This document shows, piece by piece, positions 37,602 through 49,800 of a DNA stretch of 64,000 nucleotides. Position 1 is the first letter of the stretch. Each line of letters begins with the position of its first letter. A model generated the notes under the pieces. It had not been told where the DNA came from and searched no databases. It saw only the letters and a list, made by a program, of their open reading frames with translations. A program made the translations under genes and the position numbers. Source of the DNA: Mansonella perstans (taxonomy: Eukaryota > Nematoda > Chromadorea > Rhabditida > Onchocercidae); contig JBAMDO010000580.1 of NCBI GenBank assembly GCA_037074765.1, positions 1,178,001-1,242,000 on the forward strand. Reading direction: 5' to 3'.

Positions 37602-39664
37602 ATGGGTGCGGTGGATTGGAAAATAGTTTGTATCACATATAACGTGAATACCAGGAAACCCGAAAGTGATCAGATTCATCAACTTCTACAACAGGATGAT
37701 GCGAAAGATGCCGTTATTGTTGCAGTTGGGTTACAGGTTTATGTTTTGTAACTTTAGATATAATCAGTTAGATTCTTAGTGAAATATCTGTACTCTTTAT
37801 GTCAAATATTTATATTGTGAGTATGTCTTGAAAAAAATTACAAAATAATGTGGCTTCAAATTGTTTTTTGTAAAAAATATTTTTAATTAGTTTTGGAATG
37901 AAATTTTCGTTATAGGAATAGGGAATGTATAATTATATACAATTTTACCAATTGAGAACGAACATTGACCTGTTATGTTTTTGCCCATCAGTTTTTTGTT
38001 CCTGTTTTCTACCCAAAGAATGTCTGAATTAATGCTTTCAAACTTTGGTTTATTTCAAGGAACTTTCTCATTTGGAGTTATTTGGTACGTTACCAGCTGA
38101 AACGACATGGGTAGAAATTCTAACGCAATGGATGAGCGCTCATGGGAAATCACTTCTTTGTAAGACATCACTTGCTTGGAATTTACTACTCATTTTCGCT
38201 CGGCTGGAGGTGTTTCCTTTAGTGAATGAAATCAGCTCAAGGCAATCACGATCTAGTTTGGGAGGTTTAACTGGTCATAAAGGAAGCGTATCGCTAAGAA
38301 TAATGTTTAAAGTAAGTTGTTTAAAATTACCTTTTGATTTCAATATTGAAATAAGAAAACATTTCTTCACTTTTTTCACGACATAGCAGTGAAGCAGCAG
38401 AGATTTTTAGCATGTTTAGAAACTACTCATTTAAAAACACCTTCATCATTTTAATTTGCATAAGTTAATCAATGAATCGGCATATATTTATGCTGAACAT
38501 TTTAGGATAAAAGTTCATTGGTTTTTATTACATCGCATCTTTTACCAGATGCAAACAATTATGCAAAACGGTGTTTGCAATATAAAAATGGAAAAATTTG
38601 TGCATTTGACGATATAAAAGAAAGCAATGATGGGAACAATAATGTAATATGGTTGGGCGATTTTAATTGGAGAGTAGATCAACTTACATCTGAAGAAATG
38701 ATAATGTATGTTTTCGGACTCAGCTTTTTATTTTTAAGATGTTATTTGGATTTAAATATAATCTCTTTCTCAGGAAATTCTACTTTCTTCATCTTTCCTG
38801 AATGATTGTTTACAATGAATTCACATCGATTATTTCAGGAAGCTAGCTGAATTGAATTCTGATGATCATATGGATAAACTGGTGAATAGTTATGATCAAT
38901 TAAAAAGAGCTCAGAGAAGTGGACATGCTTTCATGGATTATAATGAGGAGAAAATTCGTTTCGCTCCCACTTACCGCCTCATGGTAGTTTTTGCTGTGAA
39001 ATTTCGTTTCTTCTTTGCGTTCGCGGTTTTTTATTCGGGAAGTTCCAATGATGTAAGATCATTATTTTTGGAGATGTGCTTGAAAATGCTATTTTTCTGC
39101 ATTTTTGATTTTTGATTTAACTTTGATTTTCCACTGTTCAAAGATTTTATGTCTCTATAGATTGGTTCCCCACATTATGATCAAGAACGTGTACCATCAT
39201 GGTGTGACCGCATTCTTTTCAAAGGAAGATCTCTTCGTTGTGAGCGGTACGAATCAAACCGCATGATCACTTTATCCGATCATTTTCCAGTTTATGCGCA
39301 TTTTACTCTATCTCCAGTGTCACGAGAGCATTCACGATGGAAAGTTTGCTTTGAGAAAGTATCGCATTGGTACAACATCATGCCCTTTACGTGTCGATTT
39401 ACATATTTGGATGATTTCTGGCGCAATAATGGATCATATCGTGATTGGGTCGCGGTTTATTCAGCAGATGTTCCCAACTCTTTACAGCCGCTGACCTGGT
39501 TGTATGTAGTTGCTTGTTACAATACGGTTATAGCGAACAAGTCAGTCACTATTGCCGAATTCCCATGTTTAAGAGCTGGACATTATCGAATTGGCTATTT
39601 TAGTGCATATAAAAATTGTCTGCAGGGTTTATCCGATATTTTCGAAGTGGAATTCATCAGTTAG
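37602..39664 (+). CDS. Inositol polyphosphate 5-phosphatase with SKICH-like C-terminus (INPP5K/SKIP type)
   Basis: Exons 37602-37736, 38060-38311, 38506-38705, 38839-38983, 39161-39664; phases agree, 411 residues. It should remove the 5-phosphate from phosphoinositides such as PI(4,5)P2 or PIP3. The 5-phosphatase motifs appear in order: ITYNVNTRKP, VGLQE across the first intron, GLTGHKGSVSLR, VFITSHLLPD, VIWLGDFNWRVD, FAPTYR, PSWCDRILFK and SDHFPVYAHF. The last about 95 residues (WKVCFEKVSHW, FRNNGSYRDW-like WRNNGSYRDWVAVYSADV, HYRIGYFSAY) match the SKICH domain found after the catalytic domain in INPP5K. In the usually invariant GNKG motif, Asn is replaced by His (GHKG). The likely C. elegans counterpart is CIL-1, from memory. 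The ATG at 37602 leaves only a short leader before the catalytic core. Confidence 0.9.
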
Positions 39665-40138
39665 TTAGTAAGATTAATGGAAGAATATATTAGTTACATT
39701 TGAAATAATCACAAATAGAACCAGTGCATTACTGTATTCACGATATATCTCCAAAACTACTGTTGTCTTTAATAACTTGACCGTACAATATAAGTTGCTA
39801 CCTTACTTTTTTATTATATACTATCATTGCAAGTTTATATTTTAATTTCTGCTATGCTTATGATTTTTAGATCTCCATCCTTTGATTACGTATATTTCAT
39901 TATTTTAATTAAATATTATATATCGGCTGTTAAATCGGTCCTATCAAAGGTGCTGGAAGTATTATATTCTAAGGAGACTTAAGAAAGTTTCGGTTTTTGA
40001 ACAAAGGACCATCCGTTCGTTACTTTGTCTGGTAGTTAATATAAGGAAAAGTTGGTTGGGATGAATGTTGGCTCCATCTAAAAACTAAGCACCAATTTAT
40101 CAGAAGTTTTGTGACTTCTAAGAAGTAGTAGTATTTAG

Positions 40139-40215
40139 TTAATATAAGGATTGTACACTCTAAGAAGACTTAGGAAAAGTCTTCGTAAAGTGTGCAATAC
40201 TTTTCCTCATATTAA
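40139..40215. repeat. Imperfect hairpin repeat, MITE-like
   Basis: TTAATATAAGGATTGTACACT on the left pairs with AGTGTGCAAT and TCCTCATATTAA on the right, with an inner stem GAAGACTT/AAGTCTTC and a loop at about 40178. Partial copies lie just upstream: TTAATATAAGGAAAAGT near 40035 and CTAAGGAGACTTAAGAAAGT near 39970. The neighbouring copies suggest a small non-autonomous element more than a microRNA precursor. Confidence 0.5.
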
Positions 40216-42207
40216 TGATTTCTTCATAAAATGTATACAAGCGCGGTGTGATGCTGATGGATCTAGTTTAGAACATATTTTTTAAGTTGATCCCTCTGTT
40301 CTGTTTGGCCAGTTTTGCCTTTCAGAAAGGTTTTATTAATGTTTGAAAAAAAGCTTAGAAAAGAGGAAATGTTTACATGCTCTTTTTATTTGTTTGTAAT
40401 TATGATATAAATAAAAAGTTTCAGTTACAAATTTACTTGCGGGATTATGGTGCAAGATAAGTTCTGATAACCGATTAACCAATAAATGTAAAAAATAGCT
40501 GTCATATGAATAAAATAAAGCTAATGCATATAAGCTATAAAAGATACTACTCTAACCATTAAAACTGGGCAATTAATATGATATTTTGATCTAATCACCG
40601 AACTTTATTTAACAATTTCTCGGACTGTCTTTAATAGTACTAAATTTTTTGATGAAATCTTTAAAAATGCACTGAAAAGACTGACAGCTTTTTTAACAGT
40701 ATATGCTCGAAGTAGGCATTCACGACTCGTTCTGCCTCTAAAGGACTTTCGTCCCACAACCTCAAAGTATTACCAAGCACACTCCCATCCAAGTTTAATT
40801 CATCCACTAGCAATTTTCACATAAACTGTTTCTTTATGCCAATCAAAAATGGTAAAAATTTGCTTAAAGACTGAAAAAATGAACGGTGTGGCAACAAAGT
40901 CCTTCATAAAAAATTTTGTGCTTCACGATTTAATTTTGTCCGATCCAAAAGAACAGCTCTTTCGACTGCTATCTTTAATGAAGCTCCCTCAAATAAAGAA
41001 TTTGATTTAACAAAAAAAATTTTGGATCAAATTAGACAAGAAAATCGAAATCCATACAAAGCTGAATCTTAGGATTATTTCTTCAATAGAAAATTTTAAT
41101 TATCGTTTTTAATTTGATAATTTTACTTAATAAAATACAGGAACTTTTACAGTTTTATTTATTTATATTTACAATTTATATAGGCGAAACTCTGATAGTT
41201 TAAAAATAATGTTTTGCTGCAACTTTAAAGTAATGAATAAACTGCAAGTCGCTCACTGTGTGTATATCACGGATGAAGAAAGCATTAAAGGGACACCTAT
41301 TTATTTCAACAAACACGTTTAACTTTTTGCTGAATTTATTATCAGCCAATGCTCGAAATTATGATAATTTTCGAAATCATTAGTTGTTTTAAATGATGGA
41401 TGGCAAAAGATGATGAAATTAATGATCGCCAAGATATTAATTTAGAAGAAGAATGATTGAATCCGAGAAGTTGTTTAAATATACAAGCAAAGTTTGAAAT
41501 CAAATTATTATTTTTAAATGTAAGCAAAGTGAAATTTTTAATTGAATGATTTGTATAAAGAATTAATGGTGTAATGAAATCGTGAATTAAAAGTCATATT
41601 TTAAAAAAGAAGCAAAAATGTTGGAGTGATAATGTAAGCAAACGGAATGTAGCTTGGAATGAAGCTTGGAATGTTTGACTTGGAATGAAGATTGCGATTT
41701 GAGTAACAGTTTATATAGGGGAGAAGAAGAGGTGGATCTGGTCACTTAAGGGCCATAAATCATTTTATACAAGCTGATTTATGGCTTAATATGACCGATT
41801 ATAATGTGATAAGATAAGAAATAGTGAAGGGAAGACACGGGATCTGGCGATGAAAGGTAATTATAGTAAAAGTAAATTATAGATAATGACAGAAAAGTTT
41901 GAGAATATTGTCGCGAAAGTCGCGAAATTTAAAATAAGATCATAAGGAATATTTTCCGTGATTTCACTTTTTGAATTTTTTTTACATACTATAATTGTAT
42001 AATTACATCTGTTAGAATTATTCTCAAACTTTTATGTCATTATCTATAATTTATTTTACTATAATTACCTTTCATCGCCAGATCCCGTGTCTTCCCTTCA
42101 CTATTTCTTATCTTATCACACCATGATCTGTTATATTAAGCCATTAATCGGCTTATATGAAAGGATTTCTGGCCATCAAATGACCAGATCCGCCTCTTCT
42201 TCTCGAC

Positions 42208-42214
42208 TATATAA
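42208..42214 (+). promoter_or_regulatory. TATA box of the LTR-like element
   Basis: TATATAA followed by an AATAAA signal about 120 bp downstream, the order expected for the U3-R part of an LTR. The inverted copy has the matching TTATATA near 41711-41717. Confidence 0.45.
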
Positions 42215-42333
42215 ACTGTTACTCAACCGCAATCTTCATTCCAATCTTGATTCCAAGATTCGTTCCAAGCAAGTATTCCAAGCTTCGCTCACGCTATATT
42301 CTATTATTTATCATTCAACTCACTCTTCGTTCT

Positions 42334-42339
42334 AATAAA
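42334..42339 (+). terminator. Polyadenylation signal of the LTR-like element
   Basis: AATAAA in the sequence TCTAATAAAAGGG, downstream of the TATA box at 42208. This is a signal motif only; no cleavage site can be shown from sequence. Confidence 0.4.
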
Positions 42340-43326
42340 AGGGTTCAGTTACCCAACTTCGAGGTGTTCCTACATTTTATTGAACACACTCCACTCACAA
42401 ACGGTTGCGCGACAAAATTTTTTCCCGACAAATATTTCTAATGGATATAATTATACAATTAAAGTATGGGAAAAAATTCAAAAAGTGAAATCACGGAAAA
42501 TATTCCTTATGATCTTATTTTAAGTTTCGCGACTTTCGCGACAAACGGCATGTGTTTGATTTCACTTTCTAAACAGTTTTGACCTTTCATTGCTGTGAAA
42601 GGTAAAAGTAAGGGAGACAACCGAGAAGACGGGTATTTTCGTCTCCTTGTTGGAACATCACCCTGGGAAGAAAAGTGCGATATTCATTCTCGTTCGCATT
42701 TATATATTATATATGATCGATATAAGTTTATCACTGGAAAATTGATTATTGACCAATTTGTTAAAATAATTTCATTTCAATTACTTATATTGTCGATCCT
42801 TTATAAAGGAAGAGAAAAGAACTGAGCAGTTGTGATAACATCGCATCTAACTTATCTCTTCAACTTTCTCATGGCCAAATATTGTTGCGAAAATATATCC
42901 CTTCAATATCGTTTGTTATTATAGCATTCAACTTTTAATCAATGAAATATTCATTAATCGATGCATTAGCTTTTTTACACTTAAAACTCATAATGACTAC
43001 TTTCTAATGGATATTAAATAGACATACAAAGGCAAAAATTTGAATATGCAGAAATTTAAATCTGAGGAGAATAATATAAATGAATTCATGTTTGGTCTTT
43101 CATTTATTTAAATAGTAGCAATCAGTTAGAAATTTTCTACTTTCGAGAAATGCGAGTTGTATTTGACGTTATATCATTATGTTATCCTATGATAACTGTT
43201 TGATTTAAAAATTTTTTATTTTCAGATTCATTTATATTTACTGGGATATTCGCAGGAGCAATCTTTTCTTTCCATAGCTAAAGTGGCACTTGAAATTTTA
43301 TTTATATTTTGCAATATCAGTAAGAA

Positions 43327-44718
43327 ATGGGAAATGAAAAGCAGCAGATCATCGGGTCGCCAACACCCGCACCGCATTCCGTATCTTTACTAGCGTCTTC
43401 AATTGCACATTCATCACCACTTCCGGTTCCTTCCTCACCTTCAGTATTTCCTCGTCAAACCTCAAAAGTTAATGGTAGCGGTATGATTTCTCAAAATAAA
43501 CTTATGTAAATAACGTTTAGACATTTTAGCAATTTAGCTTTAAATTTCTATGAAAACGGCATATTCAGAAAAAATATTTATGAATTAATTCGATAATTTC
43601 TCGCATATATATCTTACATATATTTTTGCAATTAATTTTTTTCAAATATTTTAAAAGTACTAATCAGATTGTCATGTGCTTATATGAACTTTCATTTTCA
43701 TTTGAAATGAATTTAGATTGATTGAAAAAAAAGAACTGTTCTATAATTTGCCAGTCTCTGTTTTTTTTCAAAAATTGAAAAATTTAATCTTTTTTGAGAC
43801 AAAAAGTAAATTTAGAAAGTTTTCAATTTAAATAAAGTGAATAAATAATTTTTTAGTCTCGGGAAAAGTGAATCCATTCCTATTATCCAGTATTTCTTAC
43901 TTGATTCAAATATTGTTTACAGATCCTATTAGCAGAGATGTTAAAATTTGTTATTAATCAAATCACTATAAACATTTCTATCTGTGAAGCAAAGTTAATT
44001 TCAATTAATCATATCCTAAATTTTAATTATGTCATCATTTCACGGCCATGACATATATATATATATAATCGGTCTATATGTGTTATGGATAGTTAGAGAC
44101 AATATATTTTTTTCTTAAAGAGATGAAGCAATAGCGAAAATGAATTTGAACAATTTCTTTGTTCGGCTCAAATCAAAGTAGCATTTTTAAATTTCAAACA
44201 GCCAGCAATTCCATTGATTATTCACATCGTTTATGTCATTGTTCATGTCTTTAATGCTTACCTGTTACTTCAATATTACTCATGATATTCTTAGTATGAT
44301 TAATGAAATGATCAAGGAAACAATTGGAAAAAAGAAGTCGAAACATTTGAAGCACTATGTTTGAACATTTGAATATTTGAAGCAAACATTTGAAGATCAA
44401 ATAAGCATAAGGATCAGATAAGCATTGTTCATGTCTGTAATTCCTATACTCATAAATTAAATTAAAAATACGAAGTACTAAATTAAATTAAAATGTACTA
44501 AATTAAAATATGAAGCTAAGGAATACCACTTGTATTTTTATGATATAGTTGAATGATATTTCAGTGATGGCTAAATTGCAGGAAAGCGTAAAAAGTCGGG
44601 AGTGAAAACAAGACCAACAAAGAATGGGAAATTGGTCCTGTTTACCGTGTCCATTTGTTTCGGACTTTCATTCTTTTCCTTTCTCTATGCTCTAATATTG
44701 TTTATATTTCGAGTGTGA
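43327..44718 (+). CDS. Small single-pass membrane protein, family unknown
   Basis: Two exons, 43327-43480 and 44582-44718, joined in frame (phase 1) for 96 residues. Exon 1 encodes a Ser/Pro-rich hydrophilic region (SPTPAPHSVSLLASS, SSPLPVPSSPSVFPRQ). Exon 2 opens with a strongly basic stretch (GKRKKSGVKTRPTKNGK) followed by one hydrophobic segment of about 25 residues (LVLFTVSICFGLSFFSFLYA) and ends at once with FRV and a TGA. Basic residues on the N-terminal side predict a cytosolic N-terminus and a tail-anchored or type II arrangement (inference). A TATCAG acceptor-like site sits just before the ATG, consistent with a trans- or cis-spliced leader. I do not recognise a family. Confidence 0.6.
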
Positions 44719-46842
44719 TAGCGTCTCTTCAAATCGGTCAATTAAATTATTTTGATAATAAGAATAGAATAATTAAGAAGATAGTAGGACTTGTTCGGAA
44801 ATCTAAAGGCGTCTCATTAGAATCACAGTGCTTCTTTGTTGCAGGTACATATTACAGCACTAATACTGCATTGATACATGCTTGCATTCTGATACTCTTA
44901 TTCGCTTTTGATAATCAAATCCATTGAAATCGTTCACGTATTGATTTGAAGATTAAATATCTTAGGGTACATATATGGCTTGACGTGAAATAATGAATGA
45001 TTTAGGATTTTCCCGGTTTGACAGACACTATTCATTACGTGCCTGAACAAGATACTTAATTAAAAACAGATTGACTTCAGTTTATATTTTCGGGACAGCC
45101 AAGTTATTGACTCTGCGACAAAATGCAATATTTTCATTATTCATTAGTTATTTGTATTGATCGATGTACAGGTATCAATGCGACTCTTATTCATTTTTTA
45201 TTTTCCACGATTTTTTCGGGAAAATCTTAAATCATTCAATGGATTCTCAATAACATGTTTTACCAGGCTCCCTGCAAATATTAATTCCAGAATGAAAAAT
45301 TTTTGGATATTCTTATTCATAAGTCTTTACCTCAACTTACATATTTTTATTTGTTTTTTTATTCAATCAATAAAACATCAAAATTTAAACCATTCTTTAC
45401 TGAGTCTTTCGAAATATGGCAACCCACAAAAATACCAATTGAATCAAAAAGTACAAAAATGAAGAATTAAAGGAGACGAGTAGAGAGAATGCATAGCAGG
45501 AAAAGAACTCGATTTAGTAATGGAAACGGTATAGATCAAAAAGGGTCAATTGAATTTTCAAACAACAATTTAGTAATGAAGATACAATATGAAACTGAAA
45601 GCGTTGAGCATCAAAAAGTAATACAACCACCACGCAGAAAACAGAGAAATAGTTTTAAGGATGGAAATTGCTACAATTAAAGAAATTTGAAGTTTATTTC
45701 TCAACCCATAACAATAGTAATAAATTATTCTATTCTGTTCTACAAAGTCTGTCTCTGCCATATATATTATGCATAAATTTTTTAATTATAATTAGAACAT
45801 TCTTTCATGCATAACAAAAAACTTTTGTAAACTTTCAATTTGTACAAATTTCATTATACGCAGTAACACTCAGATGACATTGATCCTGTTTTAATTTCAA
45901 TATATTCCATAATCGACAAGATCATACAATGAAATCATGTCTCATGTTACGGAACATGTTACGGAAAAAAAAATTATGTTTGAAAAAAGTTTGCAAAGCT
46001 TCCAAAGTGCGGGAACAGTCCGAAAGTTTTTGCGATCAAACGGAAATATTCATAGAATAGGCGATTTAGAAGATTTGTAACTTTCTATAGATTCTTAAGT
46101 TGTAACGAAAGAGCCAGTTGATCTCTCGCAAGAGGTCGGTGATTTATTACATTCAGAGAGATCCGAAGTTTTTTTTTCCGAAGTGGTAAATTTGTTAGCA
46201 AAATTAGGATTTTTATATTTTTTGTTGTTTCAAAATTTACTAAAAATTTTGTATTTGTGAAGTATTGGATGCTAGGAAGCGGCTTCAATCAGCCATCGAA
46301 AATGCGTTAAATTTTTTAACACACGACGACATACTTTCAACTTCTGTTGCATGCACTTGATGAATTTAATAAATAACTTTATACAAATAGTTTAGTTGAG
46401 AGATGAAATTTTTCTGTAGAGAAAATTTTTCTGTAGAGGAAATTTTCCACTACATTTTTGTTTGTCGGATACTGCTTAGTCTGCTCTTAAGAGTCAAAAT
46501 TTCTATATTTCAATGTTGTCAAATATCCCCGTAAACATGTCAAATATTTTCAATCGCCTTATTAAATTTTGTACATTTAAGAAAAAATAAAAAAGTTTGC
46601 TTTCCGATATTTACTTGTATATCGTCATCAATTTTTGACAAAGCCGCAAATTTTTTGAGAATATTTTACTCACTTATCACTATCATACATTCTGCACTTA
46701 AATAATAAATCATCAAGTGCAAAGTATTATATTAACATTTGCATATATATGTTTCAGTAGAGCATTACGTAAGAACTGATGAAGTATGAAGAGCAGACAG
46801 CAAATATCAAAGTATCATAATGAATTAATTTCTCTGTAAGAA
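44719..46842. other. Intergenic, two weak small open frames
   Basis: Between convergent genes. Apart from the candidate small frames at 45292-45462 and 45489-45680 (the latter basic, MHSRKRTRFSNGNG...) nothing is supported. Those two frames do not splice to each other in an obvious way. Confidence 0.5.
45292..45462 (+). CDS. Candidate small secreted peptide (weak)
   Basis: A 56-residue frame starting MKNFWIFLFISLYLNLHIFI, which looks like a signal peptide or membrane segment, followed by a short basic and Asn/Gln-rich part (SIKHQNLNHSLLSLSKYG). A TTCCAG acceptor-like site lies two bases before the ATG. No family is recognised, there is no second exon, and AT-rich DNA often gives such hydrophobic frames by chance. 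Confidence 0.2.
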   Translation: MKNFWIFLFISLYLNLHIFICFFIQSIKHQNLNHSLLSLSKYGNPQKYQLNQKVQK

Positions 46843-49800
46843 TCAAATTTTATTTAGTTCTTCTTTCAGCATCTTCTGAATATTACTAAGAATACCGACG
46901 TCGGAGCGATTTATACCAAATGAGATGAATTCCGTTTTAGTAAGCATTAAGAAAGTTTCACAGTCTATTTCTTGCTCCTCTAATTTCTGACACATATCTG
47001 GAGAACATCTTGTATTCAAAAAATCCCAGTATTTCTCTGGAAAACAAAACATTTATATAAATTTAATTCTATAATAATTTATAGTCTGTCGCAAAATTTT
47101 GAGTTTCTTGTAAATTTATATCAATTTGCACACCACAGATTCAGTTAGAGTAGAAGCACTGGATCAAACTTGTCTGCTGCGAAGTAGAAGCGGAAAATTC
47201 ATCAGATATGCCATTGCCGGATTTGTTTGAAATTTATTAAATTCTTTATAGTCAATTTTACAGCCTCAAACTTCCTTCTTTTCTGTCTAAATAAAAAAGG
47301 CTTCGCAAATGAGCTCAATCAGCTCATTTATAAGTCGAGCACATATTGAGGCCATCTTAGAACTCTTTTAATAAGTTTACTGCCTGTCTTGTAAAGTTTT
47401 TCCAAATTGCTGAGGGCTTTTAACAAGGTTATTAGTATCAGCTCTGACGGAAACTTTGTCTTCCATTTATCAAGGTCATTTAATAAGGACAGATTGGTCA
47501 GTCATTCAAGTTTTCTGGACGTTTGAATATTCATAACAATAAATAAGATAAATTCATTACAATATTTAGTAATTAATTCACTTTATAATCCTATTAGTCG
47601 AAAAAAACTAAATTATTATTCAATCACAAGGTTGAATCACTTACTCTCATATTTATAAGTCGAGGACAATCCACTAGTATCCTCTGATATCACACTGTCA
47701 TCCCAATCATTCGTTTCCATTGATAAATTTGTGCTATTTGATGATGTCATCGAATAACTAATATTATTAATTAGAAATTTTACATTAATCTTTGCTCTTT
47801 ATGAATATTTCTGCTGAAATCTAAATTATTTCATACTTTTTCGGTGAACTGGAACCAAAATGGAACAGAATAGATCGAAGTCTCGAAATGCCGCTGGACT
47901 GTCGTTGCGGAACATGCAAACAGTTGGTGTCAACCAGTGATAGCATTTTGTCAGAATTTGATGATCGAGTAGGAGAACATTCCTAGAAACTAGAAATGTA
48001 GGAAAACGGCTAAATCATATAATTCAGAAGAAATGAAGCAGATGCTTACTTTTCTAGCACATTTACTCAAAAAATAATCATTCATTAAACACTGGAACTG
48101 TTCCTGATCATCAGCCTTAACCATAATTCTCTCGTCCTGTAAATATTGCGTCCATTTCAAAAAAGATTTTTGAAGATTGAAAAAGTTTTAATCATCATCG
48201 ATTTGCCATTTTCAATAGCTTCTCAATTTTTCTATTCTTCAATTCCTCAGTTTAATTCTTTAGTTTCATTTAGCTTAAAAAATAATACTCTATCTCTATT
48301 TTTAAGTTCTACTATGGTAAGGACTGAGAAAGAACGAATATTACTTATGCAAATTAGGTTTTAATTTTTGAAGAACAAATTTTTGTGCAAACCAAAAGTG
48401 GCGTTGCAGCGGCTCTAGGATCATATGGTGAGTTGCTGACTTCAAAATAAGTATCAGGAGAATCTGGCCAAGAAAGAGCATCGAATAATTCTTCAGGTAG
48501 CCAATGTGATTTCAGACCCATATTTTCAACAACTTTCTGTGAAAAACTCAACTGGCTAGCATTTTTTTCCAATTTGACTGGCTGGTGAGATGTAGGCTGA
48601 AATGAGCTGTTTGTAATTTGTTCACCTAATCAGACGATCTACGGTGTTTTTTTCCCAAACGGACATTTTATATACACATAGTTTTTAAATGAGTTTTTTT
48701 GAGAATGAAAGTAAATAAACTGATTGACGGAAACGCAGGAAGCCAGTGTTAAAAAGCGTTTATGACTTGTAGAAAAGATTGAGATTGCAAAGATAGCCTT
48801 GGTAAATGAAGCAAATGAAAAACTAGCTATGCCTGGCTCATTCCGCACTGTCTTGATATCTTTTGCAGTAGTGCTGATATTCTTTTATGCCTTGATCCTG
48901 TCAATATTAGTTGGATGGTTTTCGATGAAATGCCAGCTGAAGACTAAATATTTGATAAAGTAGTTTATCAGAATGGTAAAGCATTTCTGGAAATTTCACC
49001 TACAATGTTATTAGTGATATAAGCGATAATAAAAGCCATTTAAGTTGAATCGGCATTTCTCTCTAAAAATTTAAGGAGCACCAAAACCTGTTGGGTGAGA
49101 AAATTAGAAATCAGCAAACTTTCTGAACAGCTTCCAGATTGAGATGAAATTTTTGTTTCAAACTATGTTCAACAACTTTCGGAAATTACCAGAATTGGAC
49201 GCAAGTTCAAAGAGAGAAAATTGAAAGCCGTTTGTGCTTTGACTCGCACCTTTCTTGATCAGATATTGTGTCAATGTATCGTTGCTGCAATATTTTGTAT
49301 TAATGAAATTTCGGAGAATTTTAAATTAAAAAGAGTGAACACGTAAAAACAAACCCACAAACAATAGCAATCATAATTGGTGTGAAACCGTGACAAGCTG
49401 CGTTCATGTCGCAATTATGTTGCAATAATATTCGCACCTGAATTTCAGAATATGAAAGAACAACAACGATTTTCATTCTTTTCTCAATTTGAATCTTTCA
49501 AAAATTTTCTTGGACTTCATATTTCTTTTCCTTTTTTTCTTTCAAAAGGTTTGAAAAATTTATGAAAAAATTTGCTTTGACTTGCCATCGAGATGTTGCC
49601 GGTAATGGCGGCGTACATAAGTGGTGTGGTGCCTGGTGGCACACTATAATCATTGACATCCATAATCCAATCTACTAGTGCTACTTCATGATCACGTATC
49701 AAAGATCGAATATCGACTGTTTTTTTCGTTATCTCTGCGTCTGAACAACAATTCTCGAAAAAGATACAGCAAAAGACTATTATCAAATATTTAAAAGTTT

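Larger units (their letters stand above)
41645..42543. mobile_element. Inverted cluster of LTR-like retrotransposon DNA
   Basis: Segment 41650-41907 is the reverse complement of about 42018-42290, near-identical close to the centre and more diverged outward. Segment 41909-42010 (starting TGTCGCGAAAGTCGCGAA) is the reverse complement of about 42440-42543 (ending TTTCGCGACA). The plus-strand part from about 42010 (TGTTAG) to 42543 (ends CGACA) looks like an LTR: TG...CA ends, a TATA box at 42208-42214 and a polyadenylation signal at 42334-42339. The left part, read on the minus strand, is an LTR end joined to an LTR start. The whole therefore looks like rearranged head-to-head LTRs without internal coding region. 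A foldback element is the alternative. Confidence 0.65.
39665..43326. other. Intergenic, repeat-bearing
   Basis: About 3.7 kb with no supported gene. It holds a hairpin repeat near 40.14-40.22 kb and an inverted cluster of LTR-like DNA at 41.64-42.54 kb. Open frames at 42087-42335 and 42247-42441 lie inside the LTR-like DNA and encode no recognisable gag or pol. Confidence 0.6.

Noticed and set aside
42087..42441. Frames inside the inverted LTR-like cluster
   Set aside because: No gag, protease or polymerase motif; region is LTR-like non-coding DNA.
45489..45680. Basic frame MHSRKRTRFSNGNG
   Set aside because: Neuropeptide-like dibasic look, but no signal sequence, and it does not join to the preceding frame.
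49005..49100. Ankyrin-looking text LLKFLERNADST on minus strand
   Set aside because: Followed at once by a stop, and not needed: exons 49284-49164 and 48596-48393 join in phase without it.
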